Of a stretch of 46,117 bases of DNA, positions 9,837 through 18,458 are shown one piece after another. The position numbers were made by a program, and so were the translations under genes. The stretch's first letter is position 1, and each line of letters starts with the position of its first letter. The stretch comes from Okeania sp. SIO3I5 (GTDB lineage: Bacteria; Cyanobacteriota; Cyanobacteriia; Cyanobacteriales; Microcoleaceae). The notes beneath the pieces were generated by a model. It made no database searches, was not told the DNA's origin, and saw only the letters and a program-made list of their open reading frames with translations. The stretch is from the NCBI RefSeq assembly GCF_010672085.1, contig NZ_JAAHHT010000052.1, forward strand, positions 1 to 46,117, written 5' to 3'.

Positions 9837-10484
9837 ATGTCTTATGAAAATATTTTCAATAGTAAAGTAAAATGTTCTGAGAAACTAACCCCCAATGAAG
9901 CCATATTTGCTATTGGTTTAATGGTTATGGCAGTTGATGGTGATATTGATATGAACGAAGTAGAAATTATTGAGGGTTTTTTACTAAAAAAAGGATTCAC
10001 TGCTCAAGAAGTAGATGCAGCTAGAAAAAAGGTTTTAAGAATTATTACTCAAGAAAAAAATGAAGCATTATTTTATGCAGCTAAACAGGTGCTTCAAAAT
10101 GAGAAAGAAATAGAAACTGCTTTTGATTTGGCTGTTGAAGTAGCTATGGCAGATGATAAATTAACAGAAGAAGAAGATAGTTTTGTTATGGGTTTGGCTA
10201 AAACTTTAAAAATTAGTCAACAAAAGGTTGAGCAAAAATTTGCAGATGCCACAAAATATTGCCGTAATTCGGAAAGGTTAATTGAAAAAATTGAAGAAAT
10301 TTTATTAAAATTACCTATAGGTTCTAAATATGAAGGATATATTAATACTACTACAGGCTTAAGGTCTTTAAATCTTAAAATTCGTACTCCCAAAGATGAA
10401 TTGGTAATACTTAATATTGATGAAACTGGAGATATTAATCAAATAGAAATGGAATTAGAGTCAGCTCCACCATGGATGTCATAA
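9837..10484 (+). CDS. TerB-like domain protein
   Basis: 215 residues from ATG 9837 (MSYENIF); an upstream in-frame TTG at 9795 adds 14 Lys/Leu-rich residues and looks unlikely. Residues 17-135 are helical with two acidic turns: AVDGDIDMNEVE near residue 33 and AMADDKLTEEED near 100. These are the paired metal-binding-like motifs of the TerB/tellurite-resistance fold. The last 65 residues (LKLPIGSKYEGYINTTTG onward) are predicted beta-rich and unassigned. TerB proteins are linked to metal sensing and membrane-associated stress or phage responses, but cyanobacterial single copies are uncharacterised. No ter operon neighbours are present. Confidence 0.75.
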   Translation: MSYENIFNSKVKCSEKLTPNEAIFAIGLMVMAVDGDIDMNEVEIIEGFLLKKGFTAQEVDAARKKVLRIITQEKNEALFYAAKQVLQNEKEIETAFDLAVEVAMADDKLTEEEDSFVMGLAKTLKISQQKVEQKFADATKYCRNSERLIEKIEEILLKLPIGSKYEGYINTTTGLRSLNLKIRTPKDELVILNIDETGDINQIEMELESAPPWMS

Positions 10485-10487
10485 ATG

Positions 10488-10554
10488 GGATGATGGGGAG
10501 TGTGGGAGGTCTGGGAGGTCTGGGAGGTGTGGGGAGTGTGGGGAGTGTGGGGAG
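10488..10554 (+). repeat. G-rich short tandem repeat
   Basis: Units CTGGGAGGT and GTGGGGAGT repeat directly after the TerB-like stop codon. Many closely spaced runs of three or four G could form a quadruplex on this strand. A sister tract is at 45748-45810. Confidence 0.7.
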
Positions 10555-10559
10555 AAGTC

Positions 10560-11220
10560 CGCTTTTGATTAAAGACAGACAATTAAAAGCCATTAATACC
10601 TTTTATAATAAACAGCGCTCTTGTTGACAATCTCAATTAAAAACCAACCATAATCAAAGTAATTCTCCGAAGTGAAAAAAATTAACTCACAAACGAAATT
10701 GTCAAGTAGAAAATTATCTCCATACAGCAAGTAAAAGATTAATAGATTGGTATGTTAACCATGAAATAGGAACCTTAATTATTGGGGAGAATCAGACTGG
10801 GAAACAAGAGATAAAATTAGGGAAAAAGAACAATCAACAATTTGTGAATATCCCTCATTTTGTGAATATCCCTCATTATAGGTTAATAGAGATGTTGAGG
10901 TATAGAGCAAAACTAAGAGAAATAAAAATAATAATTACAGAAGAATCTTATATGTCTCAATAGAGCTGCTTTAGATGGGGATAATTTCCCAAAATATGGA
11001 TAAAAAAACCGAATTTTAGCAGAAAAAGAGTAAGAAGAGGGTTGTATAAAACAAGGGAAAATAAATTATTAATGCAGATTTCATTAATAAATAATGGATA
11101 ATGAAAACTATCTCTAATTATCAATTATCCATTATCCATTGGTTAAAGATGTCTTTTCCCCTGGGAATAAAGGGTTTACCGTTTAACCCTGTGGTGGTTA
11201 ATCCACTTGCGTTTAGCTGA
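10560..11220 (+). pseudogene. tnpB (IS200/IS605-type OrfB) remnant
   Basis: Broken remains of a TnpB RNA-guided nuclease gene. Recognisable pieces in order: INTFYNKQRS; ASKRLIDWYVNHEIGTLIIG then GKKNNQQFVNIPH; RLIEMLRYRAKLREIKIII and TEESY (RuvC region); after a stop and shift, ALDGDNFP; then FSRKRVRRGLYKTRENKLL; and at the end GLPFNPVVVNPLAFS followed by TGA at about 11218. An 18-bp duplication repeats FVNIPH in frame (about 10843-10878). A short palindrome (GGATAATG...ATTATCC, about 11096-11140) interrupts the C-terminal part. Multiple stops make it non-functional. No tnpA or clear element ends were found. Confidence 0.75.
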
Positions 11221-11330
11221 AATTTCAGGTTTTCTCGTTCAGTTTGAGTAAGTTTAGTTGAGCGGTAATGGAGTAATTGATTTAAGTATAGATAGATAGA
11301 ATTATAAACATATTTTTGAGGTAACTAATA

Positions 11331-12095
11331 ATGAATATTAATCGCCGTAATTTCTTGATTTCACTAAGTACAACTTTGGGGGTTATGACTCTAAATGGTT
11401 GTCAAATATCGGAAGATAATTCTTCTTCTTCAGTAACTCCATCTACTTCACCAAATGATACTAAATTAGCTGAAAATTTAGGGGGGTTTCAACTAACACC
11501 TTTACCTTATGAATATGACGCATTGGAACCTTATATTGATCAGGAAACTATGCAGTTTCATTATGGTAAGCATTATGCTGGTTATATTAAAAATTTGAAT
11601 GGGGCGATCGCTAAGTATCCTGAACTGAAAGATAAGAGTGCTGAGGATTTATTGGGTAGTTTGAATACTTTACCAAATGATATTCGTACTGCTGTACAAA
11701 ATAATGGTGGTGGTTATGTTAACCACAAAATGTTTTGGGAAATTATGACTCCTAATGGTGGGGGTAAACCTGAAGGGAAAATAGCTACTGCTATTGATGA
11801 AAGTTTTGGTAATTTTGATAGTTTTAAGGAAAATTTTAATGCTGCTGGTGGTAGTCGTTTTGGTAGTGGTTGGGTTTGGTTGGCTTTGGGTAAAGATAGA
11901 AAGTTAAAGGTTATTAGTACTGCTAATCAAGATAGTCCTTTTTTGACTGGAGATTATCCGATTATGGGTAATGATGTTTGGGAACACGCTTATTATTTGA
12001 ATTATCAAAATCGTCGTGGTGATTATTTGAATGCTTGGTGGAATGTTGTTAATTGGCCGGAAGTTAATCGCAGATATGAGCAGGCGGTTCGCTAA
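11331..12095 (+). CDS. sodA: Superoxide dismutase, Mn/Fe type, predicted exported lipoprotein
   Basis: 254 residues. The N-terminus has a twin-arginine motif (NRRNFL, R5-R6), a hydrophobic stretch, and a lipobox ending LNGC at Cys24. This predicts folded export by Tat and lipid anchoring. The mature protein has all four metal ligands: His in MQFHYGKHY, His in YVNHKMFW, and Asp and His in DVWEHAYY. The second-shell Tyr (HYAGY), RFGSGWVWL and SPFLTGDYP are present. [11 protein letters not shown] and [11 protein letters not shown] favour the manganese type. It converts superoxide to peroxide and oxygen, here probably in the periplasm or thylakoid lumen. GAGG lies upstream of the ATG. It is monocistronic. 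Confidence 0.93.
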   Translation: MNINRRNFLISLSTTLGVMTLNGCQISEDNSSSSVTPSTSPNDTKLAENLGGFQLTPLPYEYDALEPYIDQETMQFHYGKHYAGYIKNLNGAIAKYPELKDKSAEDLLGSLNTLPNDIRTAVQNNGGGYVNHKMFWEIMTPNGGGKPEGKIATAIDESFGNFDSFKENFNAAGGSRFGSGWVWLALGKDRKLKVISTANQDSPFLTGDYPIMGNDVWEHAYYLNYQNRRGDYLNAWWNVVNWPEVNRRYEQAVR

Positions 12096-12230
12096 TGGTT
12101 AATAGTTGGTAGTTATAGTTATTTCAAATAAGGATGAGAACTTTTCTTTGAACGCAAGGAACACTTCCTTAAAGTAAACTGAAATGACTATATTACTTTC
12201 ATTGCATTGACCTTTTTGATTAGTTTTATT

Positions 12231-12935
12231 GAATAAAAAGTCATGCGTATAGACGAGCAACCCCAGCTAATCTTGATGATATCAGAATTTTTGTAGGAAT
12301 GCAAGGGAAAATTCTTCGACGCGCGATTTTTTTTTCGGGAGCTTCAGAGAATGAAAATGTTAGTGCTTTTCTACTGAGGAGGGATAGATGGAAAGATTTT
12401 TGAAAAAACAGAGACATTATTTATAGGAAGCTCTCATAAAATGGAAATGTTTCTGCTATTGCTCCTGGGGAAAATTCTTAAATATTCGATTGTCTTTGAG
12501 CCAGAAAATTTAGTTGAATAAAAAGTCATGTGTATAGACGAGCGACTCCAGCTAATCTTTAGCTTATCAGAATTTTTGCGGGAATGCAAGGGGAAATTTT
12601 TCGACGCGCGATTTTTTTCGGGAGCTTCAAAGAATGAAAATGTTAGTGCTTTTCTACTGAGGAGGAAAGGATGGAGAGATTTTTGAAAAAACAGAGACAT
12701 TATTTATGGGAAGTTCTCATAAAATGGAAATGTTTCTGCTATTGTTCCTGGGGAAAATTCCTAAATATTTGATTGTCTTTGAGCTAGAAAAATTAGTTGA
12801 ATAAAAAGTCAGGCGTATAGACGAACAACCCCAGTTAATCTTGATAATATCAGAATTTTTGTAGGAATGCAAGGGAAAATTCTTTGACGCGCGATTTTTT
12901 CGGGAGCTTTAGAGAATGAAAATGTTTGTGTTTTT
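12231..12935. repeat. Tandem array, about 284-bp period, 2.5 copies
   Basis: Copies begin at 12231, 12516 and 12799 with GAATAAAAAGTCATGCG (AGGCG in the third). They contain GACGCGCGATTTTTT, TTCTACTGAGGAGG and GCTCCTGGGGAAAATTC. The third copy stops just before the small gene at 13000. The same landmarks recur in the array at 16958-18115 on the other side of the NACHT and Uma2 genes, in the same orientation. Open frames within it are not credible genes. Confidence 0.85.
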
Positions 12936-12999
12936 TTACTGGTGAGCGATGGATTTTAGGGATATCTAAGTAGCAATGTACCTAACTAATTGAAAGCTT

Positions 13000-13374
13000 A
13001 TGGAATCAAACGGAAATACTTACAACCAAAAAGGCTTAGTTGGAATAGGCAATCAAAGCATTGGTACTGTTAAAGGCAATGCTAAAGTTGCAGGGGTAAT
13101 TTATGAAGCTAAAGACCAAAATTTAGCTGAGGCACTGGCACAAGTTCAACAAATTTTACAACAGCTTTCTCAAAGCTATCCTACTAATACAACTACCGAA
13201 CAAATGATTGTCGCGACAGAGACTATTAAAAAGATAGAAAATGACCCTAATTTAAAACAAAAATTAATTAGTGCAGCTACATCAGGTGGGTTAGCAGCTT
13301 TTGAAAAAGCTTTGGATAATCCAGTAGGTGCTCTTGTTTTTGGTGCGATTAAAGGGTGGCAAGAAGCTAGTTAG
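13000..13374 (+). CDS. Small helical protein upstream of the NACHT gene
   Basis: 124 residues, no transmembrane segment. An N-terminal Gly/Asn-rich portion (GLVGIGNQSIGTVKGNAKVA, residues 13-32) is probably beta-stranded. Three or so helices follow: AEALAQVQQILQQLSQSYP (about 43-61), EQMIVATETIKKIENDP, and LKQKLISAATSGGLAAFEKA to FGAIKGWQEA. Similar small proteins are common in filamentous cyanobacteria, often near NACHT or other conflict-type NTPases; the function is unknown. VKGNAKVAGVIYE resembles VKDHGKVAAIINE at the start of the downstream NACHT protein, suggesting a shared interaction element. The gap to the NACHT ATG is 187 bases and includes a GGGTGAAT/ATTCGCCC hairpin near 13388. Confidence 0.75.
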   Translation: MESNGNTYNQKGLVGIGNQSIGTVKGNAKVAGVIYEAKDQNLAEALAQVQQILQQLSQSYPTNTTTEQMIVATETIKKIENDPNLKQKLISAATSGGLAAFEKALDNPVGALVFGAIKGWQEAS

Positions 13375-13561
13375 AGTTAGAAGTAGGGGTGAATGGCTAT
13401 TCGCCCTTACGCTTTTGCTGCAAATAAATTTGACAGTTTGAGAATATTCTAACTATTCTGGTGACTGTATAGATTAAGTTAGAAGTTAAATTTTTAAGGT
13501 ATAGTTAGCTAGTAAGGTTAACTATACTTTTTGGTTGAAATGGAGAAATTTTGAACTAACT

Positions 13562-16072
13562 ATGGGAAATAAAGATAAGTATCAAAATGATTCAGCTAAA
13601 ATTGATCGTCAAAATATTAGGGATGTTAAAGATCACGGTAAAGTTGCAGCTATTATCAATGAAAATGTAAATGTTAATAATTTTAATTTTGCCGATTTTA
13701 TTCAAGGTTTTCTGAATTTTTTTCGTCCGGAAGATCGGGAGGCAAAAGTTAGGTCAGAACTTCTGAAAGGAATTAAGGTTGAAGTTGTTCAACGACTGGA
13801 AGATTCTCTACAGCAAAATCAATTATTGGTAAATCAATATTTAGAATTACCGATGTTTTCCCAGAATGAAGCTGTTGGTAGATTTGAGAGAAAAAAGATA
13901 ATTTCTCTACCTCCTGAAACTAAGATTATTGATGTTTTTTATAGGCGGGATGTGGCGGGTAAGTTATTAATTCTGGGTAAACCTGGGGCGGGAAAAACTA
14001 CTACTTTATTGAGGTTGGCAAAGGAGTTAATTGAGGAGGCGGAAAATAATGTTGATGCTCCTGTTCCTGTGATTTTTGAATTGTCTAATTGGCAGCAGGA
14101 TAATTTATCTATTGGAGATTGGTTGATTGAGTATTTAAAAGATTTTTATGGGATGAGCGATCGCCGATTTAATAGAAGTTTTTTAAGTGGGAGAAAAATT
14201 CTGCCGTTGTTGGATGGTTTGGATGAGTTGGGATTAGTTCGGCAGCGACTTTGTATTGAGAAGATTAATAATTTTATTGGGGAGGATATTGGGACTTGTT
14301 TGGTTGTTTGTTGTCGGGATGAGGAATATCAAGAGGGAAATTTTAGGTTGGAAAAGTTGAATGGTGCTTATTGTTTGCAGTCTCCTGAAGAGGAGGAAAT
14401 TTATCGTTATTTGGAAGGTTTGGGTAAGGTTGATTTGTGGGAAGTGATTCAAAATAATTCTCAAATGTGGGAGTTGGCAAATATTCCTTTGTTTTTGAAT
14501 ATTATGGTTACTGTTTATCAGGGGGAGCCTATTTATAATGAGGAACAATTATTTGCAGCTTATATTGAAGAATGTTTACAACGAATGCCTACTGATGTGG
14601 AAAAACGTGAAAAGTTTTTCTCTTCTTATACTCAAGAGCAAACTTCTTATACTCAAGAGCAAACTAGGCATTGGTTAACTTTTTTAGCGAGGCAGTTAGA
14701 AGCTGAAAATAAAACTGAGTTTCTGATTGAAAATATGCAGCCTAGTTGGTTAGAAAACAATGTTCAAAAGCTGGCTTACAGAATTATTTTTGGGCTGGTT
14801 GTTGGACTGATTTTTGGGTTGATTTTTGGGTTGATTTTTGGGTTGATTTATGGGCTAATTTTTGGGTTGATTTTTGGGTTGATTTATGGGCTAATTTTTA
14901 GGGTAGAAAAAATTGAACCTAAACAAGCTTTCAGCTTTTCCTGGCAAAAAATTAAGAAAAATCTGATTTTACGGCTGATTGATGGGTTGATTGATGGGCT
15001 GACTTTTGGGTTGATTTTTGGGCTAATTTTTGGGCTAATTTCTGGGCTAATAGAGACACTGCTTTTCGGAATAATTGGTATTCTGATTGACGATCTGACT
15101 AATTTGCTGATTGATGGGCTGATTTTAGGACTTATTAGTGGGCTAATTTTAGGCTTAATTTATGGATTAAATACAGACATTAAATTAAAACATACTCCCA
15201 ACCAAGGAATTAAAGAATCTCTAAAAAATTCTCTATCTATTTCTATAATAACTACTCCGTTTTTTTTACTAATTTTCTACTTTTACAGTTTATTAGATAC
15301 AGGTCTAGGCATAAAACTTGCGCTAGATGAACCAGAATTTAGCTTATTTTTAGGAATAATAATAGGTTTACACAGTGGGGGCTTACCATCTATTAAACAC
15401 TTCAGCTTAAGACTGATTCTCTGGCAAAATAGATTAATCCCTTGGAACTATGCAAAATTTTTGAAATATTCTGCTCAGAGAAGATTAACTCAACAAGTTG
15501 GAGGTCGTTTTCGCTTTATCCATGATTCTCTGCGTAAACATTTTACTGGCAATAAACCAGTAACTTCTTTATCTCCTCAGCTAGACAAAAATTACTCGCT
15601 AAGAATTATTATTTTTTTGATTATTTTGACCATATTTATAAACATCACATCATGTATTTATCCAATCACTCCACAAGCAAAAATATTTACTCCAGCTATA
15701 CAAACAAACAACCTGGTTTTCAGTGATATAATTACTCACAAATGGCGTAACTTAGAAAGAGGCAATCTAATAGATTTTTGGGGTAACGAAGAAGAAGGTT
15801 TTCAACCTTACTGTACTTACATAATGCCAATTATTGCACTACCAGGAGAAACTTTAGAAATTCAGGAGGGAAAAGTTTTCATTAACAACCAACCTTTTAC
15901 AGCAGATTATATTGCCGACTTGCCGACTCAAGATTACGACGAAATAAAAGTAGAAGTACCAGAAAATTATTATCTAGTTTTAGCCAGACATCCAGACAAA
16001 AATAACCAGTTACTCCGAGGCTTAATTCATAAAAAAGAAATTATCGGGCAAGTATTGTTCAAGATTTGGTAA
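13562..16072 (+). CDS. NACHT NTPase with GLIF-repeat membrane region and signal-peptidase-I-like C-terminus
   Basis: 836 residues from ATG 13562; an in-frame TTG at 13535 is less likely. Residues 20-45 hold VKDHGKVAAIINENVNVNN, like the upstream small protein. The NACHT core has Walker A GKPGAGKT (139-146), Walker B LLDGLDEL (216-223) and sensor VVCCRDEEY. ANIPLFLNIMV and the motif ending MQPSWLEN are those of cyanobacterial NACHT proteins. From about 410 to 540 come clustered GLIF, GLIY, GLID and GLIS tetrads built from 12-bp DNA repeats, giving several membrane helices. RLIPWNYAKFL and GGRFRFIHDSLRKHF (about 625-660) are the usual family end. Here one more helix (about 680-697) is followed by LERGNLIDFW, IIALPGETLEIQEGKVFINN and a terminal IIGQVLFKIW, as in signal peptidase I. 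The expected catalytic Ser and Lys appear replaced (Ile and Met755). Probably a membrane-bound STAND defence or stress switch. Confidence 0.88.
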   Translation: MGNKDKYQNDSAKIDRQNIRDVKDHGKVAAIINENVNVNNFNFADFIQGFLNFFRPEDREAKVRSELLKGIKVEVVQRLEDSLQQNQLLVNQYLELPMFSQNEAVGRFERKKIISLPPETKIIDVFYRRDVAGKLLILGKPGAGKTTTLLRLAKELIEEAENNVDAPVPVIFELSNWQQDNLSIGDWLIEYLKDFYGMSDRRFNRSFLSGRKILPLLDGLDELGLVRQRLCIEKINNFIGEDIGTCLVVCCRDEEYQEGNFRLEKLNGAYCLQSPEEEEIYRYLEGLGKVDLWEVIQNNSQMWELANIPLFLNIMVTVYQGEPIYNEEQLFAAYIEECLQRMPTDVEKREKFFSSYTQEQTSYTQEQTRHWLTFLARQLEAENKTEFLIENMQPSWLENNVQKLAYRIIFGLVVGLIFGLIFGLIFGLIYGLIFGLIFGLIYGLIFRVEKIEPKQAFSFSWQKIKKNLILRLIDGLIDGLTFGLIFGLIFGLISGLIETLLFGIIGILIDDLTNLLIDGLILGLISGLILGLIYGLNTDIKLKHTPNQGIKESLKNSLSISIITTPFFLLIFYFYSLLDTGLGIKLALDEPEFSLFLGIIIGLHSGGLPSIKHFSLRLILWQNRLIPWNYAKFLKYSAQRRLTQQVGGRFRFIHDSLRKHFTGNKPVTSLSPQLDKNYSLRIIIFLIILTIFINITSCIYPITPQAKIFTPAIQTNNLVFSDIITHKWRNLERGNLIDFWGNEEEGFQPYCTYIMPIIALPGETLEIQEGKVFINNQPFTADYIADLPTQDYDEIKVEVPENYYLVLARHPDKNNQLLRGLIHKKEIIGQVLFKIW

Positions 16073-16282
16073 ATCACATATTAAATGATTAACAAAAGCC
16101 GAATAAACTTTTTGATAACTATTAGCTAGTTAGTGTTTATTATTTATGTTTGACCGAAAAATTCAGATGTAAAGTCTCTCCATTTATGGATAAAAAAGAA
16201 AAAAAGAATCTTTTGAAAAAATCCTCTTAATCATAAAGAAGAGGTAATTATTCATTATTCATTATTCATTATTCATTAAATT

Positions 16283-16843
16283 TCATCCCAAGATTTCATC
16301 CACTTGAATATTAATATCTGGAAACCGTTGAACAGACAAAATTTCACCACGCTCGAACTTTTTTACTTCCTTATAACCACCACCAATAGGTTGTCGATGC
16401 ACCTCCAAACATTCCTCATTAATATCTACCAACCAAACCTCAATTACATTATTTTCTGCATAAAGAGGAACCTTAACTTCACGGTCAAACTTAATCGTAC
16501 TATCCGCAACTTCAACTATCAAAAATAAATCCTCAGACTGGGGATGTCCGGACTTGTAAAAATCTGCCTTTAACTCCAACAAAGCTATATCTGGTTCTGG
16601 TTCAGAATAATCATTTAATTCAACCGGGTTTTGAACACTAACTAAAACTCGATCGCCTAACTTTTGAGAAAAAAGTCTAGTTAAACAGTTCACGCAAGCT
16701 GCATGGAGACGACCTACTGGGGACATTTTGAAAATTTCTCCTTGGATTAGTTCTACTCGCTCATCTTCTTTTAGGATGCCTACTTCAGGCATTTTGTTAT
16801 ATTCTTTGACGTTGAATTGTCGTTTTAGCAGTTGGAATGACAT
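16283..16843 (-). CDS. Uma2 family (DUF820) restriction-like endonuclease
   Basis: 186 residues, usual length for the family. Motifs of the PD-(D/E)XK fold appear in order: ERVELIQGEIFKMSP (about 28-42), PVELNDYSEPEPDIALL (metal-binding Asp, about 74-90), FLIVEVADSTIKFDREVKVPLYAE split as IVEVADST and the following basic stretch (about 106-130), then IEVWLVD. These proteins are extremely numerous in cyanobacteria and are thought to be nucleases linked to mobile DNA, though few have been tested. All acidic positions are kept, so it may be active. It converges with the NACHT gene and lies inside the same repeat-bracketed segment. Confidence 0.88.
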   Translation of the reverse strand: MSFQLLKRQFNVKEYNKMPEVGILKEDERVELIQGEIFKMSPVGRLHAACVNCLTRLFSQKLGDRVLVSVQNPVELNDYSEPEPDIALLELKADFYKSGHPQSEDLFLIVEVADSTIKFDREVKVPLYAENNVIEVWLVDINEECLEVHRQPIGGGYKEVKKFERGEILSVQRFPDINIQVDEILG

Positions 16844-16957
16844 GGCGCAAATTTATGAAAATCCTGAGATACATTGCTTATATGAGTCTCTGTTTCTCGC
16901 TCTCTACTGGAAGCGGAAGGTCGTCCTATCGCCCTGGAAACTCAACTTTTTTGGGTT

Positions 16958-18115
16958 GAATAAAAAGTCATGCGTATAGGCGAACGACTCCAGCTAAACT
17001 TTAGCTTATCACAAAAATTTTGAGGATGCAACCCAAAATTCTTTGACGCGCGGAATTTTTTAGGTGCTTCAGAGAATGACAATATTGGGAATTTTTCAGT
17101 GGGGAGAGTATAGATAGAAAGATTTGGGAAAAGTCAGTCGAGGTTTTGGGTGCTTCAGGCGATGAAAATATTTTGCCGTTCCTTCTAGGGAAAATTCGGG
17201 AAAATCTTTCAGCGCGCCGAACTTTCTGAGGCGCTTGCTGAAAATAGAAATCTTGGAGATTTTCCACTCAGGAGAGATAAATAGAAAGATTTGGGAAAAG
17301 TCAGTCGAGGTTTCGGGTGCTTCAGGCGATGAAAATATTTTGCCGTTCCTTCTAGGGAAAATTCGGGAAAATCTTTCGGCGCGCCGAACTTTCTGAGGCG
17401 CTTGCTGAAAATAGAAATCTTGGAGATTTTCCACTCAGGAGAATATAGATAGAAAGATTTGGGAAAAGTTAGCCGACCTTTCGGGTGCTTCGCGAGATGA
17501 AAAGATTCTGCCATTGCTTCTGGGGAAAATTTCTGAGAAAAATTCGACGCGCCGAGTTGTCCGGCAGCTCTCGGAGAATCAAAATATTGAGAATTTTTCA
17601 CTCGGAGGAATAGATAGAAAGATTTTCGGAAAAACCAGCCTCTGTTTCTGTGGGTGCTTCGCAAAATGAAAATATCTCTGCCATTGTTTCTTACGAAAAT
17701 TTCTGAGAAAAATTCGACGCGCCAAGTTTTCCGGCAGCTCTGAGAGAATCAGAATATTGGTAATTTTTCACTGGGAGAAATAGATGGAAAAGTTTTCAGA
17801 AAAACCAGCCGATCTTTCTGGGTGCTTCGCAAGATGAAAATTTCTCTGCCATTGCTCCTGGGGAAAATTTCTGAAAATCCTTGGACGCGCCGAGTTTTCC
17901 GGTAGCTCTCGGAGAATCAAAATATTGAGAATTTTTCACTCGGAGGAATAGATGGAAAGATTTTCGGAAAAACCAGCCGATCTTTCTGGGTGCTTCGCAA
18001 AATGAAAATTTCTCTGCCATTGCTCCTGGGGAAAATTTCTGAAAATCCTTGGACGCGCCGAATTTTTTAGGTGCTTCAGAGAATGAAAAAGTTGGTAATT
18101 TTTCACTGCCGAGAG
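16958..18115. repeat. Tandem array, about 167-bp period, six to seven units
   Basis: The landmark ATAGAAAGATT or ATGGAAAGATT occurs at 17114, 17281, 17449, 17614, 17784 and 17952 (spacings 167, 168, 165, 170, 168). Units share GACGCGCC, GGTGCTTC, and GAATTTTTCACTC. The two units around 17114-17449 are nearly identical, pointing to recent duplication. The left edge has GAATAAAAAGTCATGCG, the hallmark of the 12231-12935 array. Long minus-strand frames across it merely repeat with the DNA period and are not taken as genes. Confidence 0.85.
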
Positions 18116-18458
18116 ATAGTGAGAAAAAATTTGGCAGTTATCTATAATTTTTGAATTTTTGAGAAGTGGGAAAATTAGCTAATTTTTGGGAGGATGAGGA
18201 GCGATCGCCTCAACAAAGTCAGAAGTCAGAAGTTAAAAGTAAGAAGTTAGAAGTCAGATAGGGGGGAACTGTTGGATTAGCGACGTATGTTTTTGTAACC
18301 GGGATTAGAGCAACGCGACAAAAACATTTCCCCTTAAAAGGCGGGGTTTTAGACCCAATCCTGTTTGATAAAAAGAAACTTGAGCAATAAGCAATGGCAC
18401 TACAAATTTTGCTGATGACCGATAATTGATAACTGATAACTCATAACTCATAACTAAA
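18116..18458. other. Spacer upstream of uvrA
   Basis: HIP1 sites and short repeats (AGAAGTCAGAAGTTAAAAGT and GATAACTGATAACTCATAAC) run right up to the uvrA start codon. No Shine-Dalgarno sequence or convincing promoter is visible next to the ATG. Confidence 0.5.

Noticed and set aside
15640-16072. Active signal peptidase I domain
   Set aside because: The segments matching the catalytic Ser and Lys boxes read KIFTPAI and IMPIIALPGE, so neither residue is present.
17001-18020. Minus-strand open frames in the 167-bp array
   Set aside because: They repeat the same peptide in step with the DNA period, have no start context and change frame between units.
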